From Flavobacteriales bacterium (lineage in GTDB: Bacteria > Bacteroidota > Bacteroidia > Flavobacteriales_F > PHOS-HE28): a DNA stretch of 64,000 bases. The stretch covers positions 149,597 through 213,596 of the forward strand of contig JAHDVX010000003.1 of assembly GCA_023382455.1 (NCBI GenBank), in the 5' to 3' direction. Of this stretch, positions 1-12,082 are shown in pieces. Position 1 is the stretch's first letter. Every line of letters begins with the position of its first letter. The position numbers were made by a program, and so were the translations under genes. The notes under the pieces are model-generated. The model was not told the DNA's origin. It saw nothing but the letters and a program-made list of their open reading frames with translations, and did no database searches.

Positions 1-348
1 GAGCATACGGCCGGCAAGTTCCCGCTGTGGCTGACCCCGGAGCAGGCCATCATCCTGCCGATCAGTGAAAAATCGAACGAGGCGGCCCGGAAAACGGGGG
101 AATTGCTGAAAGAATACGATATTCGCGCCACCATTGACGAGCGTAGCGAAAAGATCGGCCGCAAGATCCGCGATGCGGAAATGACCAAGGTCCCCTTCAT
201 GCTCATCATCGGCGAGAAAGAAGCCGAGGCGGGAACCGTCTCGGTGCGCGAACACGGTCAAGGCGACCTGGGCAGCATGACGCCCGAAGCATTCAAGAAC
301 TTGGTGGAGCAGCGTATCGCCGCCTCCCTCAGCGGCCACAAAGGCTGA
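1..348 (+). CDS. thrS: Threonyl-tRNA synthetase, C-terminal fragment (truncated by window edge)
   Basis: Open frame 1 from base 1 to TGA at 346-348; anticodon-binding domain motif [15 protein letters not shown]...[29 protein letters not shown]; followed by infC-rpmI-rplT. Confidence 0.95.
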   Translation, partial: EHTAGKFPLWLTPEQAIILPISEKSNEAARKTGELLKEYDIRATIDERSEKIGRKIRDAEMTKVPFMLIIGEKEAEAGTVSVREHGQGDLGSMTPEAFKNLVEQRIAASLSGHKG

Positions 349-375
349 CCCGGAAAATCAACGAAAGCAAGCGAA

Positions 376-975
376 TTGGCACAACGACCTCCCTTCCGCC
401 CCATGGGCCCCAGGCCCCCCCGGCCCGCCGGTGACCGCCGCATGCGCGGCCGCATCATCCGCGAAGATCCCCATCGCATCAACGAACGCATCCATGGCGT
501 ACCCCAGGTGCGCGTGGTCGGCGAGGGGATCGAGCAAGGCATCTATCCCTTTGAGCAGGCGCTGCGCATGGCGCAAGACCTGCAATTGGACCTGGTGGAG
601 ATCAGCCCCACGGCCGACCCGCCGGTGTGCCGCATCGTGGATTACAAAAAGTTCCTGTACGACCTCAAGAAGAAACAGAAGGAGATCAAGGCCAAGCAGG
701 CCGTGGTGGAAATGAAGGAGATCCGCTTCGGGCCGAACACGGACGAGCACGACCTGAACTTCAAGCTCAAGCACGCCCGCCGGTTCCTCGAGGAGGGCCA
801 CAAGGTGAAGGCCTTCGTGTTCTTCAAGGGCCGCACCATCGTCTTCAAGGAGCGCGGGGAGATCCTGCTGCTGAAGTTCGCCCAGGAACTGGAGGACATC
901 GGCGTGGTGGAAAGCATGCCCAAGCTGGAGGGCAAGCGGATGATGATGTACCTCATCCCCAAGAAAAAGAAGTGA
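376..975 (+). CDS. infC: Translation initiation factor IF-3 (TTG start)
   Basis: [40 protein letters not shown]...[39 protein letters not shown]; synteny. Confidence 0.95.
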   Translation: MAQRPPFRPMGPRPPRPAGDRRMRGRIIREDPHRINERIHGVPQVRVVGEGIEQGIYPFEQALRMAQDLQLDLVEISPTADPPVCRIVDYKKFLYDLKKKQKEIKAKQAVVEMKEIRFGPNTDEHDLNFKLKHARRFLEEGHKVKAFVFFKGRTIVFKERGEILLLKFAQELEDIGVVESMPKLEGKRMMMYLIPKKKK

Positions 976-1075
976 GCCCGCTCCGCTCCGGGGGTGGAAA
1001 AAAAGAAAAGTGCCCGGATTCCGGGAAAATTGCGAAATTCGCGCCCCCGAACGTACCGATCAACACAGCGAGGCC

Positions 1076-1267
1076 ATGCCCAAGATGAAGTCGAAATCCG
1101 GTGCCAAGAAGCGCTTCGCGCTCACCGGTACCGGCAAAGTGAAGCGCAAGCACGCGTTCCACAGCCACATCCTTACCAAGAAGCACAAGAAGCGCAAGCG
1201 CAACCTGACCAAGACGGGGTTGATCTCCGGAGTGGATCAAAAGGCGGTGCTCGACCTGCTGAAGTAA
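1076..1267 (+). CDS. rpmI: 50S ribosomal protein L35
   Basis: [44 protein letters not shown]. Confidence 0.95.
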   Translation: MPKMKSKSGAKKRFALTGTGKVKRKHAFHSHILTKKHKKRKRNLTKTGLISGVDQKAVLDLLK

Positions 1268-1367
1268 GACCGTTTCCCGCCGGGTACACAGGCGGGGTTC
1301 ACCAGGGCGCGCCAGCACCAAAGAGCCGTCACCGAACGGACGCTCCCGCCCAAAAACCAGAAGAAGA

Positions 1368-1712
1368 ATGCCACGTTCAAGAAACAAAGTAGCCAGCCGC
1401 GCCCGCCGCAAGAAAGTGCTGAAGCAGGCCAAAGGGAACTTCGGCCGCAGGAAGAACGTCTGGACCGTAGCCAAGAACACCGTTGAAAAGGGCTACGAAC
1501 ACGCCTACGTGGGCCGCAAGGTGAAGAAGCGCGACTTCCGCGCCCTGTGGATCCAGCGTATCAACGCCGCCGTTCGGGAAAATGGGCTCACCTACAGCGT
1601 GTTCATGCACAAGTTGAAGGATGCCGGCATCACCTTGGACCGCAAGGTGCTGGCCGAGATCGCCTACAGCGATGCCAACGGTTTCAAGGCCATCGTGGAG
1701 AAAGTGAAATAA
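1368..1712 (+). CDS. rplT: 50S ribosomal protein L20
   Basis: [70 protein letters not shown]. Confidence 0.97.
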   Translation: MPRSRNKVASRARRKKVLKQAKGNFGRRKNVWTVAKNTVEKGYEHAYVGRKVKKRDFRALWIQRINAAVRENGLTYSVFMHKLKDAGITLDRKVLAEIAYSDANGFKAIVEKVK

Positions 1713-1731
1713 GCACCGTGCCAGGTGCATG

Positions 1732-1757
1732 GGAAAGGGGCCCGACGGCCCCTTTCC
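1732..1757. terminator. Bidirectional intrinsic terminator between convergent rplT and exonuclease gene
   Basis: Perfect stem ggaaaggggcc/ggcccctttcc with cgac loop, T/A-rich flanks, directly at the ends of both genes. Confidence 0.75.
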
Positions 1758-2387
1758 TCATTTCAAGGCCCTTCCTGCGGAAGGATCCACCAGCGCGGTC
1801 ACCTTCCCGCCCGGGGTACGATGTTCCCGTGGGCTGAGGCCACCGCATTTCACCCGGTTCCGGGCCAACAGCTCCGGCAAGGAGCGTGCACCGGTGTGCG
1901 CCATGGCATGCAACACCAGCTTTGCCGCAGCCTCGGCATCGTTGCCCGCACGGTGGTGGGTGAAGGTGATGCCCCGGAAGGCGCACATCGGCCCCAGGCC
2001 GTAGCCCGTACGGCCGGGCCACACGCGCCGCGACAGGCTCACGCTGCAGAAGTATTCGAAGGTGGGCACCGGCAAGCGGTGGCTCTGCAACGTACTGCGC
2101 AGCACGTTGAGGTCGAAGGCCGCATTGTGGGCTACCACCAGGGCGCCGTCCATCAGGGGCAAGGCCTCGCGCCACACCTCAGCGAAGCCCGGCGCATCGG
2201 CCACATCCTGCGGACGGATGCCGTGCACGGCCATGGTGAAGGGCGAGAAGTACGGCCACTGCCGCGGTTTGATCAGCCAGTTGCGCACCTCCTCCACCCG
2301 GCCGCCGCGCACCAGTGCCAGCCCCATTTCACAGGGGCTGTCGGCATCGTTGGTGGCCGTCTCGAAATCGAGGGCGATCAGGTCCAT
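1758..2387 (-). CDS. 3'-5' exonuclease (DNA polymerase III epsilon-like DEDD family)
   Basis: MDLIALDFETATNDADSPCEMGLALV...HGIRPQDVADAPGF...VVAHNAAFDLNVLR. Confidence 0.85.
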   Translation of the reverse strand: MDLIALDFETATNDADSPCEMGLALVRGGRVEEVRNWLIKPRQWPYFSPFTMAVHGIRPQDVADAPGFAEVWREALPLMDGALVVAHNAAFDLNVLRSTLQSHRLPVPTFEYFCSVSLSRRVWPGRTGYGLGPMCAFRGITFTHHRAGNDAEAAAKLVLHAMAHTGARSLPELLARNRVKCGGLSPREHRTPGGKVTALVDPSAGRALK

Positions 2388-2404
2388 CGGTGCCCTTGTG
2401 CGGT

Positions 2405-3298
2405 TCACGCCTCCACCAGGCCCGCGTTGGCCAAGGCTGCCCGCAGCTTGTCGGCCGTGGCCTTGCTGACCGGTACCAGCGGCAAGCGCAGGTGGTTGCC
2501 GCAGAGCCCGAGGGCCTTCATGGCCTCCTTGATGCCGCCGGGGTTGCCTTCCACGAACAGCAAGGCGATAAGCTCGATCAGGCGGAGATGCTCCTCGCGT
2601 GCCGTGGCCATGTCGCCATCCATGGCGGCATGCACCAGGCGTGAAAATTCGGCAGGCAAGGCATTGCCCACCACGCTCACCACGCCGTCGCCGCCCATGG
2701 CCAGGATGGGCAGCGTCAGTGCGTCGTCACCGCTGATCACCAGGAAATCCTTGGGGCGGTGCTTGAGGATGAGGCCGATCTGGTCCAGGTTGCCGCTGGC
2801 CTCCTTGATGCCGATGATGTTCCTGAAGTCGCGGGCGAGCCGGAGCGTGGTTTCGGCCGTGATGTTGCTCATGGTGCGGCCCGGCACGTTGTAGAGGATG
2901 ATGGGCCGGGGGCTCACCTCGGCCAAGGCCTTGTAGTGCTGGTAGATGCCTTCCTGCGTGGGTTTGTTGTAGTACGGGCTCACGCTGAGGATGGCATCCA
3001 CGCCCTCCGGGGCGAGCGTCCGCAACTGCTCCACCACGGCGGCGGTGTTGTTCCCGCCGATGCCGAACACGATGGGTACCCGGCCGCGGACCAGCGCCAC
3101 GCACCGGTCCAGCACCTCCCTCCTTTCCTGCGCGGTGAGGGTGGCACTTTCACCCGTGGTGCCCATCACCACCAGGTAATCCAGGCCGTTGGTCACCTGG
3201 TGCTCCACCACCTTGGCCAAGGCGGCATGGTCGATGGCCCCCTCGGGGGTGAAGGGCGTGATCAGGGCCACGCCCAGGCCGCGGAATCGGTTGTCCAT
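2405..3298 (-). CDS. dapA: 4-hydroxy-tetrahydrodipicolinate synthase
   Basis: GTTGESATLTAQER...VSPYYNKPTQEGIYQHYKA...ILYNVPGRTMSNI...GIKEASGNLDQ. Confidence 0.95.
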   Translation of the reverse strand: MDNRFRGLGVALITPFTPEGAIDHAALAKVVEHQVTNGLDYLVVMGTTGESATLTAQERREVLDRCVALVRGRVPIVFGIGGNNTAAVVEQLRTLAPEGVDAILSVSPYYNKPTQEGIYQHYKALAEVSPRPIILYNVPGRTMSNITAETTLRLARDFRNIIGIKEASGNLDQIGLILKHRPKDFLVISGDDALTLPILAMGGDGVVSVVGNALPAEFSRLVHAAMDGDMATAREEHLRLIELIALLFVEGNPGGIKEAMKALGLCGNHLRLPLVPVSKATADKLRAALANAGLVEA

Positions 3299-3300
3299 GT

Positions 3301-6772
<3,472 letters not shown>

Positions 6773-6823
6773 GGTGCAAAGTTGGCGAACAGGGTAACGA
6801 TCGGCATGCGATATTTGCGGCCT

Positions 6824-6897
6824 GGGGCAATAGCTCAGCTGGCTAGAGCGCCGCGTTCGCAATGCGGAGGTCGAGAGTTCGAATCTCTTTTGCTCCA
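6824..6897 (+). tRNA. tRNA-Ala (anticodon CGC)
   Basis: Acceptor GGGGCAA/TTGCTCC, anticodon stem CCGCG-TTCGCAA-TGCGG, T-arm GAGAGTTCGAATCTC; CCA not encoded. Confidence 0.92.
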
Positions 6898-6903
6898 CCC
6901 CAC

Positions 6904-6930
6904 AGCCCCGCCCCGGCGGGGCTTCGTTTT
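6904..6930 (+). terminator. Probable terminator after tRNA-Ala
   Basis: agccccgccccggcggggct hairpin followed by tcgtttt. Confidence 0.6.
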
Positions 6931-6977
6931 GGCGGCGGGCCGGTATCTTCGCGGCCCGTTCAGCACACGGACAACCC

Positions 6978-7064
6978 GGAGAGGTGGCAGAGCGGTCGAA
7001 TGCGGCGGTCTTGAAAACCGCTTTGCCCGCAAGGGCAACGGGGGTTCGAATCCCTCCCTCTCCG
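6978..7064 (+). tRNA. tRNA-Ser (anticodon TGA)
   Basis: GGAGAGG/CCTCTCC acceptor, long variable arm (tgcccgcaagggca), anticodon loop CTTGAAA, T-arm GGGGGTTCGAATCCC. Confidence 0.93.
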
Positions 7065-7065
7065 C

Positions 7066-7174
7066 CGATCGGCCCCGCGAAGCGGGGTTGCAAGGACAAA
7101 GGCCGCTCCTCCAAGCAAGCTTGGTCGCGGCCTTTGTCCTTGCAACCAAACCCGCGAAGCGGGTAGGCCGATCG
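7066..7174. repeat. Multi-branched inverted-repeat element
   Basis: Outer arms cgatcggcc/ggccgatcg; side hairpins ccccgcgaagcgggg and cccgcgaagcggg; inner 20-bp perfect stem ggttgcaaggacaaaggccgc/gcggcctttgtccttgcaacc; nested ccaag/cttgg at the tip. Confidence 0.85.
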
Positions 7175-7206
7175 AAGCCTCCCCCTCAGGGAAAGCGCGA
7201 GCGCAG

Positions 7207-7264
7207 CGAGCGCAATCCCGTGTCGGGCTTCGGCTTCGCTCAGCCGGACACGGGATTGCGCTCG
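7207..7264. repeat. Large perfect inverted repeat (18-bp stem)
   Basis: cgagcgcaatcccgtgtc (7207-7224) / gacacgggattgcgctcg (7247-7264), 22-nt loop. Confidence 0.85.
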
Positions 7265-7280
7265 GGTTCGTCCAAGTCGG

Positions 7281-7332
7281 CTACCTTCTGCCTCTGCCTT
7301 CTGTCTGCTGCCTGCTGCCCCTGCTACCTGCC
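7281..7332. repeat. Degenerate CTGCC-rich short tandem tract
   Basis: ctaccttctgcctctgccttctgtctgctgcctgctgcccctgctacctgcc. Confidence 0.6.
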
Positions 7333-7335
7333 AAC

Positions 7336-8376
7336 TTACCGAACCGGGTAATAGATGTTCGTCAGCCACTTCGCGGTGTCGGGCTCCTGGCCGGGATCGG
7401 TCACATACTCCTCGATCACCGCATCGCGCAGCTGCAGGCCTTTGACCTTCATCATGTCGTCCATGGCATGGTGGGCCTCCTGGGTGTTGTCGTAATTTCC
7501 GTGGTGGGTCACCTTCAAGGCTTTCCCTGCCGGGATGGTGACCCAGGTGCAGCCGGCTACCTGCACCGTGGAATCCGCCACCACGGGCATGGCCGCCATC
7601 ACATCCGTGCTCTTTTTGGCCTCATCCCACTTGTAGAACAACCCCGCCGGTGCGCCGGTGATCTTCATGCCGACCTGCCCCAGCGCTTGTTCCGTTGTAT
7701 GGAAGCTGCCCGAGAAAAAGCTGTAGAGGTCCGCCCATTTCACGGTATTCCGGATGCCGCAATAGGTCACGGCCGGCCGGTCCACTTCATCCACCTCATA
7801 GCCACGGAAGGTGCGCGCCTTCAAGTCCGCCGCGAGCTTGGCGGCATCGGCCTCGCTCAGCTGCTTCAACTTCGACAAGCCGGAGGCGAACACGGGCCCC
7901 ATCATGGCATCCATGTCCTTGAACACGCACATGATCCGGGCGATAAAGCTGTTCTCGCCATCGTAGGCCCAGGTCACCTTGGTACTGTCGCCCGCAGGTT
8001 CCAAGGCGATGGAAGCCTCGGCCTCCTCACTGAAGGGCTCCATGAAATGCAGCCCTACCATCATGCTCTTTCCCGGTTCCACGGCCGTGATCTCCTGCAT
8101 GCCCTTGCCGGCCTCGGGGCCTTCCCAAGTGCTCTTCGAGCCCAACGCGCCGTCCTCCCCTTCGTAGCTTACCTTCATGGCCGGGTCCAGGTCGCGGAAA
8201 GGGCTCCAGGCGTCATGCCCGCGCAGGGTGGCCACATGGTTCCATACCACGCTTTGCGGGGCACCGATGGCCACGGAGCGCTCCACGTGGGAATGCTTGG
8301 GCCCCACCAGCCCGAGCAACAGGCCGAACACCACCAAGGCCACAACGATGATCAGCACGGTCTTCAAGGCTCTCAT
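7336..8376 (-). CDS. SRPBCC-family / GyrI-like effector-binding domain protein
   Basis: N-terminal TM MRALKTVLIIVVALVVFGLLLG, SRPBCC-like VWNHVATLRGHDAWSPFRDLDP, C-terminal GyrI-like WVTIPAGKALKVTHHGNYDN. Confidence 0.75.
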   Translation of the reverse strand: MRALKTVLIIVVALVVFGLLLGLVGPKHSHVERSVAIGAPQSVVWNHVATLRGHDAWSPFRDLDPAMKVSYEGEDGALGSKSTWEGPEAGKGMQEITAVEPGKSMMVGLHFMEPFSEEAEASIALEPAGDSTKVTWAYDGENSFIARIMCVFKDMDAMMGPVFASGLSKLKQLSEADAAKLAADLKARTFRGYEVDEVDRPAVTYCGIRNTVKWADLYSFFSGSFHTTEQALGQVGMKITGAPAGLFYKWDEAKKSTDVMAAMPVVADSTVQVAGCTWVTIPAGKALKVTHHGNYDNTQEAHHAMDDMMKVKGLQLRDAVIEEYVTDPGQEPDTAKWLTNIYYPVR

Positions 8377-8489
8377 TTTGCGTTGTTTTCCGAAAGATGG
8401 TACGATCCGGGCCCGGAAACCAAACCCGGCTTCAGGAACAAGGAAAGGGATCGGCATGATTTTTCTTTGCATGACCAAAAACGCCCACC

Positions 8490-9065
8490 ATGCCACTTTC
8501 CATTTCCCGCTTCCACCAAGCCTTGGTCATCCTGGCCTTGGCCCTGTTCATGCTTCCGGCCTGCAAGAGCAGCAGCCCTGCCGGCGAGAAGGTGAAGATG
8601 CCCTTCACCGGCAGCAAGTATGAAAGCACCAACCGTTTCTTCCGCGGCACGGGAACCGGCGTGAGCGTGAAGCAGAACATCGCACGCAGCAAGGCCGACC
8701 TGGACGCCAAGAACCAGTTGGCCGCCCAGGCGGGAACCAATATCCGCGCGGTGGCCGACCAGTACCTGGGGCAAACGGAGAATGCCGAGGCGGCCGAGGT
8801 AGCGGACAAGTTCCAAAGCCTGGTGCGCGAGGTGATGAACACCGAGTTGGCGGACCTGCGCAAGATCGGCGAGGAGACACGCTACAACGAGACCACCAAG
8901 GAATACACGCAGTACGTGGCATACGAGATCAAGAAGAACGCCATGTTCCGCTTCATGAAGAAGCAGGCGAAGACGGACGAGAAGATCAGCGAGGCCGCAC
9001 GCAAGAAGATCGACGAGATCCTGGACGAGGAGATCCGCAAGGCGGACCTGGAGGACCACGACTGA
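8490..9065 (+). CDS. Putative lipoprotein, hypothetical
   Basis: Lipobox-like ALFMLPACKSSS signal; helical C-terminus. Confidence 0.6.
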   Translation: MPLSISRFHQALVILALALFMLPACKSSSPAGEKVKMPFTGSKYESTNRFFRGTGTGVSVKQNIARSKADLDAKNQLAAQAGTNIRAVADQYLGQTENAEAAEVADKFQSLVREVMNTELADLRKIGEETRYNETTKEYTQYVAYEIKKNAMFRFMKKQAKTDEKISEAARKKIDEILDEEIRKADLEDHD

Positions 9066-9070
9066 GGGGC

Positions 9071-10603
9071 CTACCTCCGCCGCTTCACGCCGAGCACGCC
9101 CAGCAGGCCGCGCATCAGTTCGCGGGCCACGGTGCGGCCCACTTGGCGCACCATGGTGTTCTTGCTGACCTGCTCCAGCATGGAAGGTTCCTCCTTCTCC
9201 CGCTTGGGCTTGGCCGGCTCCCGATCGGTTTCCTCCGCTTCGGTTTCCTGATGGTCACGCAACCGCTTGGCCAGGATCTCCGAGGCGCTTTCCCGGTCGA
9301 TCACCTCATTGTACTTCGGCACCAGGTTGGACCGGGCCACCAGAGCGGAAAGCTCGGCGGGCTGCAGGATGTCCATGCGGGTGCCCGGGGCGCGGACGAG
9401 GGTGTGGGCCAACGGCGTGGGCATGCCCTTATCGCCGAGCACGGTCACCATGGCCTCGCCGATGCCCATGGAGGTCAGCAGGGTTTCCGAATCATAGAAC
9501 TCGGTGATGGGATAATTCTGCGCGGTCTTGCGGATGGTGGCGCGGTCCTTGGCGGTGAAGGCCCGCAGTGAATGCTGCACCTTCATGCCCAGCTGGCCCA
9601 GCACGCTGTCCGGCACATCGCTGGGGTCCTGGGTGCAGAAGTGGATGCCCACGCCCTTGGAACGGATCAGCTTGATGATGCTCTCGATCTGGTCCAACAG
9701 GGGCTTGGTGGCGTTGTCGAAGATCAGGTGCGCCTCATCGATGAAGATGATGAGCTTGGGCTTGTCGGCATCACCCACCTCGGGGAAGGTGGAATAGATC
9801 TCGGCAAGCAGGCAGAGCATGAACGTGCTGAACAGGCGCGGCCTGTCCTGGATGTCGGTGAGGCGCACCACGTGGACCACGCCCTTTCCGTCGCGCTGCT
9901 GCAACAGGTCCTGGGGGTCGAAGCTGCGTTCACCGAAGAAGGTGCCCGCGCCTTGCTGCTCGAGCTCGATAAGCTTGCGCATGATGGTGTTCACCGAGGC
10001 GCCGCTCACTCCGCCGTACCGGGCCTTGATGGCCTCCTTGCCGTCACCGTTCACGTAGGCCAGCATGGCCTGCAGGTCCTTCAGGTCAAGCAGCGGCCAG
10101 GCATTGTCGTCGCAGTACTTGAAGATCAGCGAAAGCACGCTGGACTGCGTGTCGTTCAGCTCCAGGATGCGGCTGAGCAGCACGGGACCGAACTCGCTGA
10201 CGGTGGCGCGCAGCCGGGCGCCCGGCTCGTCGCTCAGGCTGAGCATCTCCACCGGAAGGCTCAACGGCTCCCAGGCGATGTTCATGCGCTTCTGGCGTTC
10301 GTCGACCTTCGGGTTGGGCACGGCTGGCGCGGCAATGCCGCTGAGGTCGCCCTTGATGTCCATCAGCAATGTGGGCACGCCCTTGAGCGAAAGCTGCTCG
10401 GCGATCACCTGCAGGGTCTTGGTCTTGCCCGTGCCGGTGGCCCCGGCGATCAGGCCGTGGCGGTTGAGCATGCGCAGGGGCAATTGGACCACGGTGCCCG
10501 GCGGGCATTCACCTTGAAAGATCGGAGCGCCCAGTTGCAGGGTCTCGCCTTTGAACGTGTAACCCGCCTGCATGGCGGCGGTAAAATCGGGGACGGATGG
10601 CAT
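9071..10603 (-). CDS. HerA-like / DUF853 (YjgR-type) ATPase
   Basis: Walker A AGATGTGKTKTLQ, Walker B LIIFIDEAHLIF; MPSVPDFTAAMQAGYTFKGETLQLGAPIF. Confidence 0.88.
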   Translation of the reverse strand: MPSVPDFTAAMQAGYTFKGETLQLGAPIFQGECPPGTVVQLPLRMLNRHGLIAGATGTGKTKTLQVIAEQLSLKGVPTLLMDIKGDLSGIAAPAVPNPKVDERQKRMNIAWEPLSLPVEMLSLSDEPGARLRATVSEFGPVLLSRILELNDTQSSVLSLIFKYCDDNAWPLLDLKDLQAMLAYVNGDGKEAIKARYGGVSGASVNTIMRKLIELEQQGAGTFFGERSFDPQDLLQQRDGKGVVHVVRLTDIQDRPRLFSTFMLCLLAEIYSTFPEVGDADKPKLIIFIDEAHLIFDNATKPLLDQIESIIKLIRSKGVGIHFCTQDPSDVPDSVLGQLGMKVQHSLRAFTAKDRATIRKTAQNYPITEFYDSETLLTSMGIGEAMVTVLGDKGMPTPLAHTLVRAPGTRMDILQPAELSALVARSNLVPKYNEVIDRESASEILAKRLRDHQETEAEETDREPAKPKREKEEPSMLEQVSKNTMVRQVGRTVARELMRGLLGVLGVKRRR

Positions 10604-10637
10604 GGCCTGTGATCGGTTTGCAGGAGCGAAGGAAAAG

Positions 10638-10663
10638 AAAAAGGGGCGGTGGCGCCCCTTTTT
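10638..10663 (-). terminator. Intrinsic terminator downstream of the 10686-11123 gene
   Basis: aaaaaggggcggtggcgccccttttt. Confidence 0.65.
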
Positions 10664-10685
10664 CATGGGATCGGTCGTGCGGGCT

Positions 10686-11123
10686 TCACTTGAAAAGGCC
10701 GCCCAGCAGATTCTTGGCCATGTTGCCCAGATTGCCGCCTCCGGCCAGGCCGCCCAGCAGATCCTGCAGCTTGCCGCCATCGCCGTTCACGTACTTGCCG
10801 ATCAGGTCCGTGATCATGGGCAGGAGCATGTCCTTCACCCCGCCGGCCTTGGCTGCTTCGAGCCCCACCTGGTCGGTGAGTTTGCCTTGCAGCACGGAAC
10901 CCACTTGGGAAAGGATGCCGTCGGCCGCGCTGTTATTCTGCGCGCTGCTGAACAGGTTGAGCACATCATCCATGCCGAAGCCGTCGGCACCGCCGAGCAC
11001 TTGCTTCATGCTGTCCACGGCCGCGCCCACGGATTGCGTGGCCTGGCCATCGTTGAGGCCGAGTTTGGCCATCAGTTCGGGTGCGGCCTGCTGTTTCAAG
11101 GAGGAAAGGATCTGGTCGAACAT
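10686..11123 (-). CDS. Hypothetical protein (DUF937/YidB-like low-complexity helical)
   Basis: MFDQILSSLKQQAAPELMAKLGLNDGQATQSVGAAVDSMKQVLGG...GKLQDLLGGLAGGGNLGNMAKNLLGGLFK. Confidence 0.55.
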   Translation of the reverse strand: MFDQILSSLKQQAAPELMAKLGLNDGQATQSVGAAVDSMKQVLGGADGFGMDDVLNLFSSAQNNSAADGILSQVGSVLQGKLTDQVGLEAAKAGGVKDMLLPMITDLIGKYVNGDGGKLQDLLGGLAGGGNLGNMAKNLLGGLFK

Positions 11124-11387
11124 CGATCAAAAAGGTTTAGGGGTTGGACGTGCATGGTCAAAAGACCTGGAGTTCATCAACAATGGGCAAACCTAAAAGG
11201 TTCAGCGGGTAATCGTTCAACTCCACGGCCTTAGGGTCTGCCGAGCCCGGAGGTGAGGGAGGGACCGGACATTCGATCGTTAACAAGTATCGGGCCGAGG
11301 TTGCCCGAGGGAGGGGTTGGCTCCCTCTACCTTCGCTGCGGATCATCCGTTGGGCCAACGGCTGACGGATGAACTCCCGAACGATCC

Positions 11388-12065
11388 ATGAAACTCACCT
11401 ACTACGGGCAAAGCTGCATCGGCGTGGACATGGCCGGCGCGCAACTCCTGTTCGACCCCTTCATCAGCGGCAACCCGCTGGCCGGGGCCATTGACGTGGC
11501 GAAAGTGCCCGCCACGCACGTCCTGCTGACCCATGGGCACGGCGACCATGTGGCTGATGCGGAAACCATCCTGAAACGAACGGGCGCCGAACTGATCAGC
11601 AACTTCGAGATCTGCGAATGGTACGGGGCCAAGGGCATCGGCCGGACGCACCCCATGAACCTGGGCGGAAAGGCGGACCGGGGCGCATTCCAGGTGAAGA
11701 GCACCATGGCCCAGCACAGCAGCACCATGCCCGACGGCGCCCCGGGCGGCTCACCCTGCGGCTACGTCGTCTTCACCGCGGAAGGCAACTTCCACCATGC
11801 GGGCGACACGGCGCTGATGCTGGACATGCAACTGCTGAAGCGCCATGGACTGAAGTATGCCTGCCTGCCCATCGGCGACAACTACACCATGGGCATCGAG
11901 GATGCCGTGGAAGCCGCGCAATACATGGGGGTGGACACCGTGGTGGGCATGCACTACAACAGTTTCCCCGCGATCACCATCGACACCGAACAAGCCATTG
12001 CGGCCTTCGCCAAGGCCGGCATCCGGCTGCTGCTGCCCGCCATCGGCACCACCATCGAACTCTGA
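11388..12065 (+). CDS. Metal-dependent hydrolase, MBL fold (UPF0173-like)
   Basis: LLTHGHGDHVADA, HHAGDTALMLDMQLL, GDNYTMGIEDAVEAAQYMGVDTVVGMHYNSF. Confidence 0.88.
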   Translation: MKLTYYGQSCIGVDMAGAQLLFDPFISGNPLAGAIDVAKVPATHVLLTHGHGDHVADAETILKRTGAELISNFEICEWYGAKGIGRTHPMNLGGKADRGAFQVKSTMAQHSSTMPDGAPGGSPCGYVVFTAEGNFHHAGDTALMLDMQLLKRHGLKYACLPIGDNYTMGIEDAVEAAQYMGVDTVVGMHYNSFPAITIDTEQAIAAFAKAGIRLLLPAIGTTIEL

Positions 12066-12082
12066 ACCGCAACCACACCAAC

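Noticed and set aside
9071-10603. HerA-like ATPase as a defence-system component
   Set aside because: Matches the stand-alone DUF853/YjgR type; no NurA, SIR2 or other defence partner adjacent.
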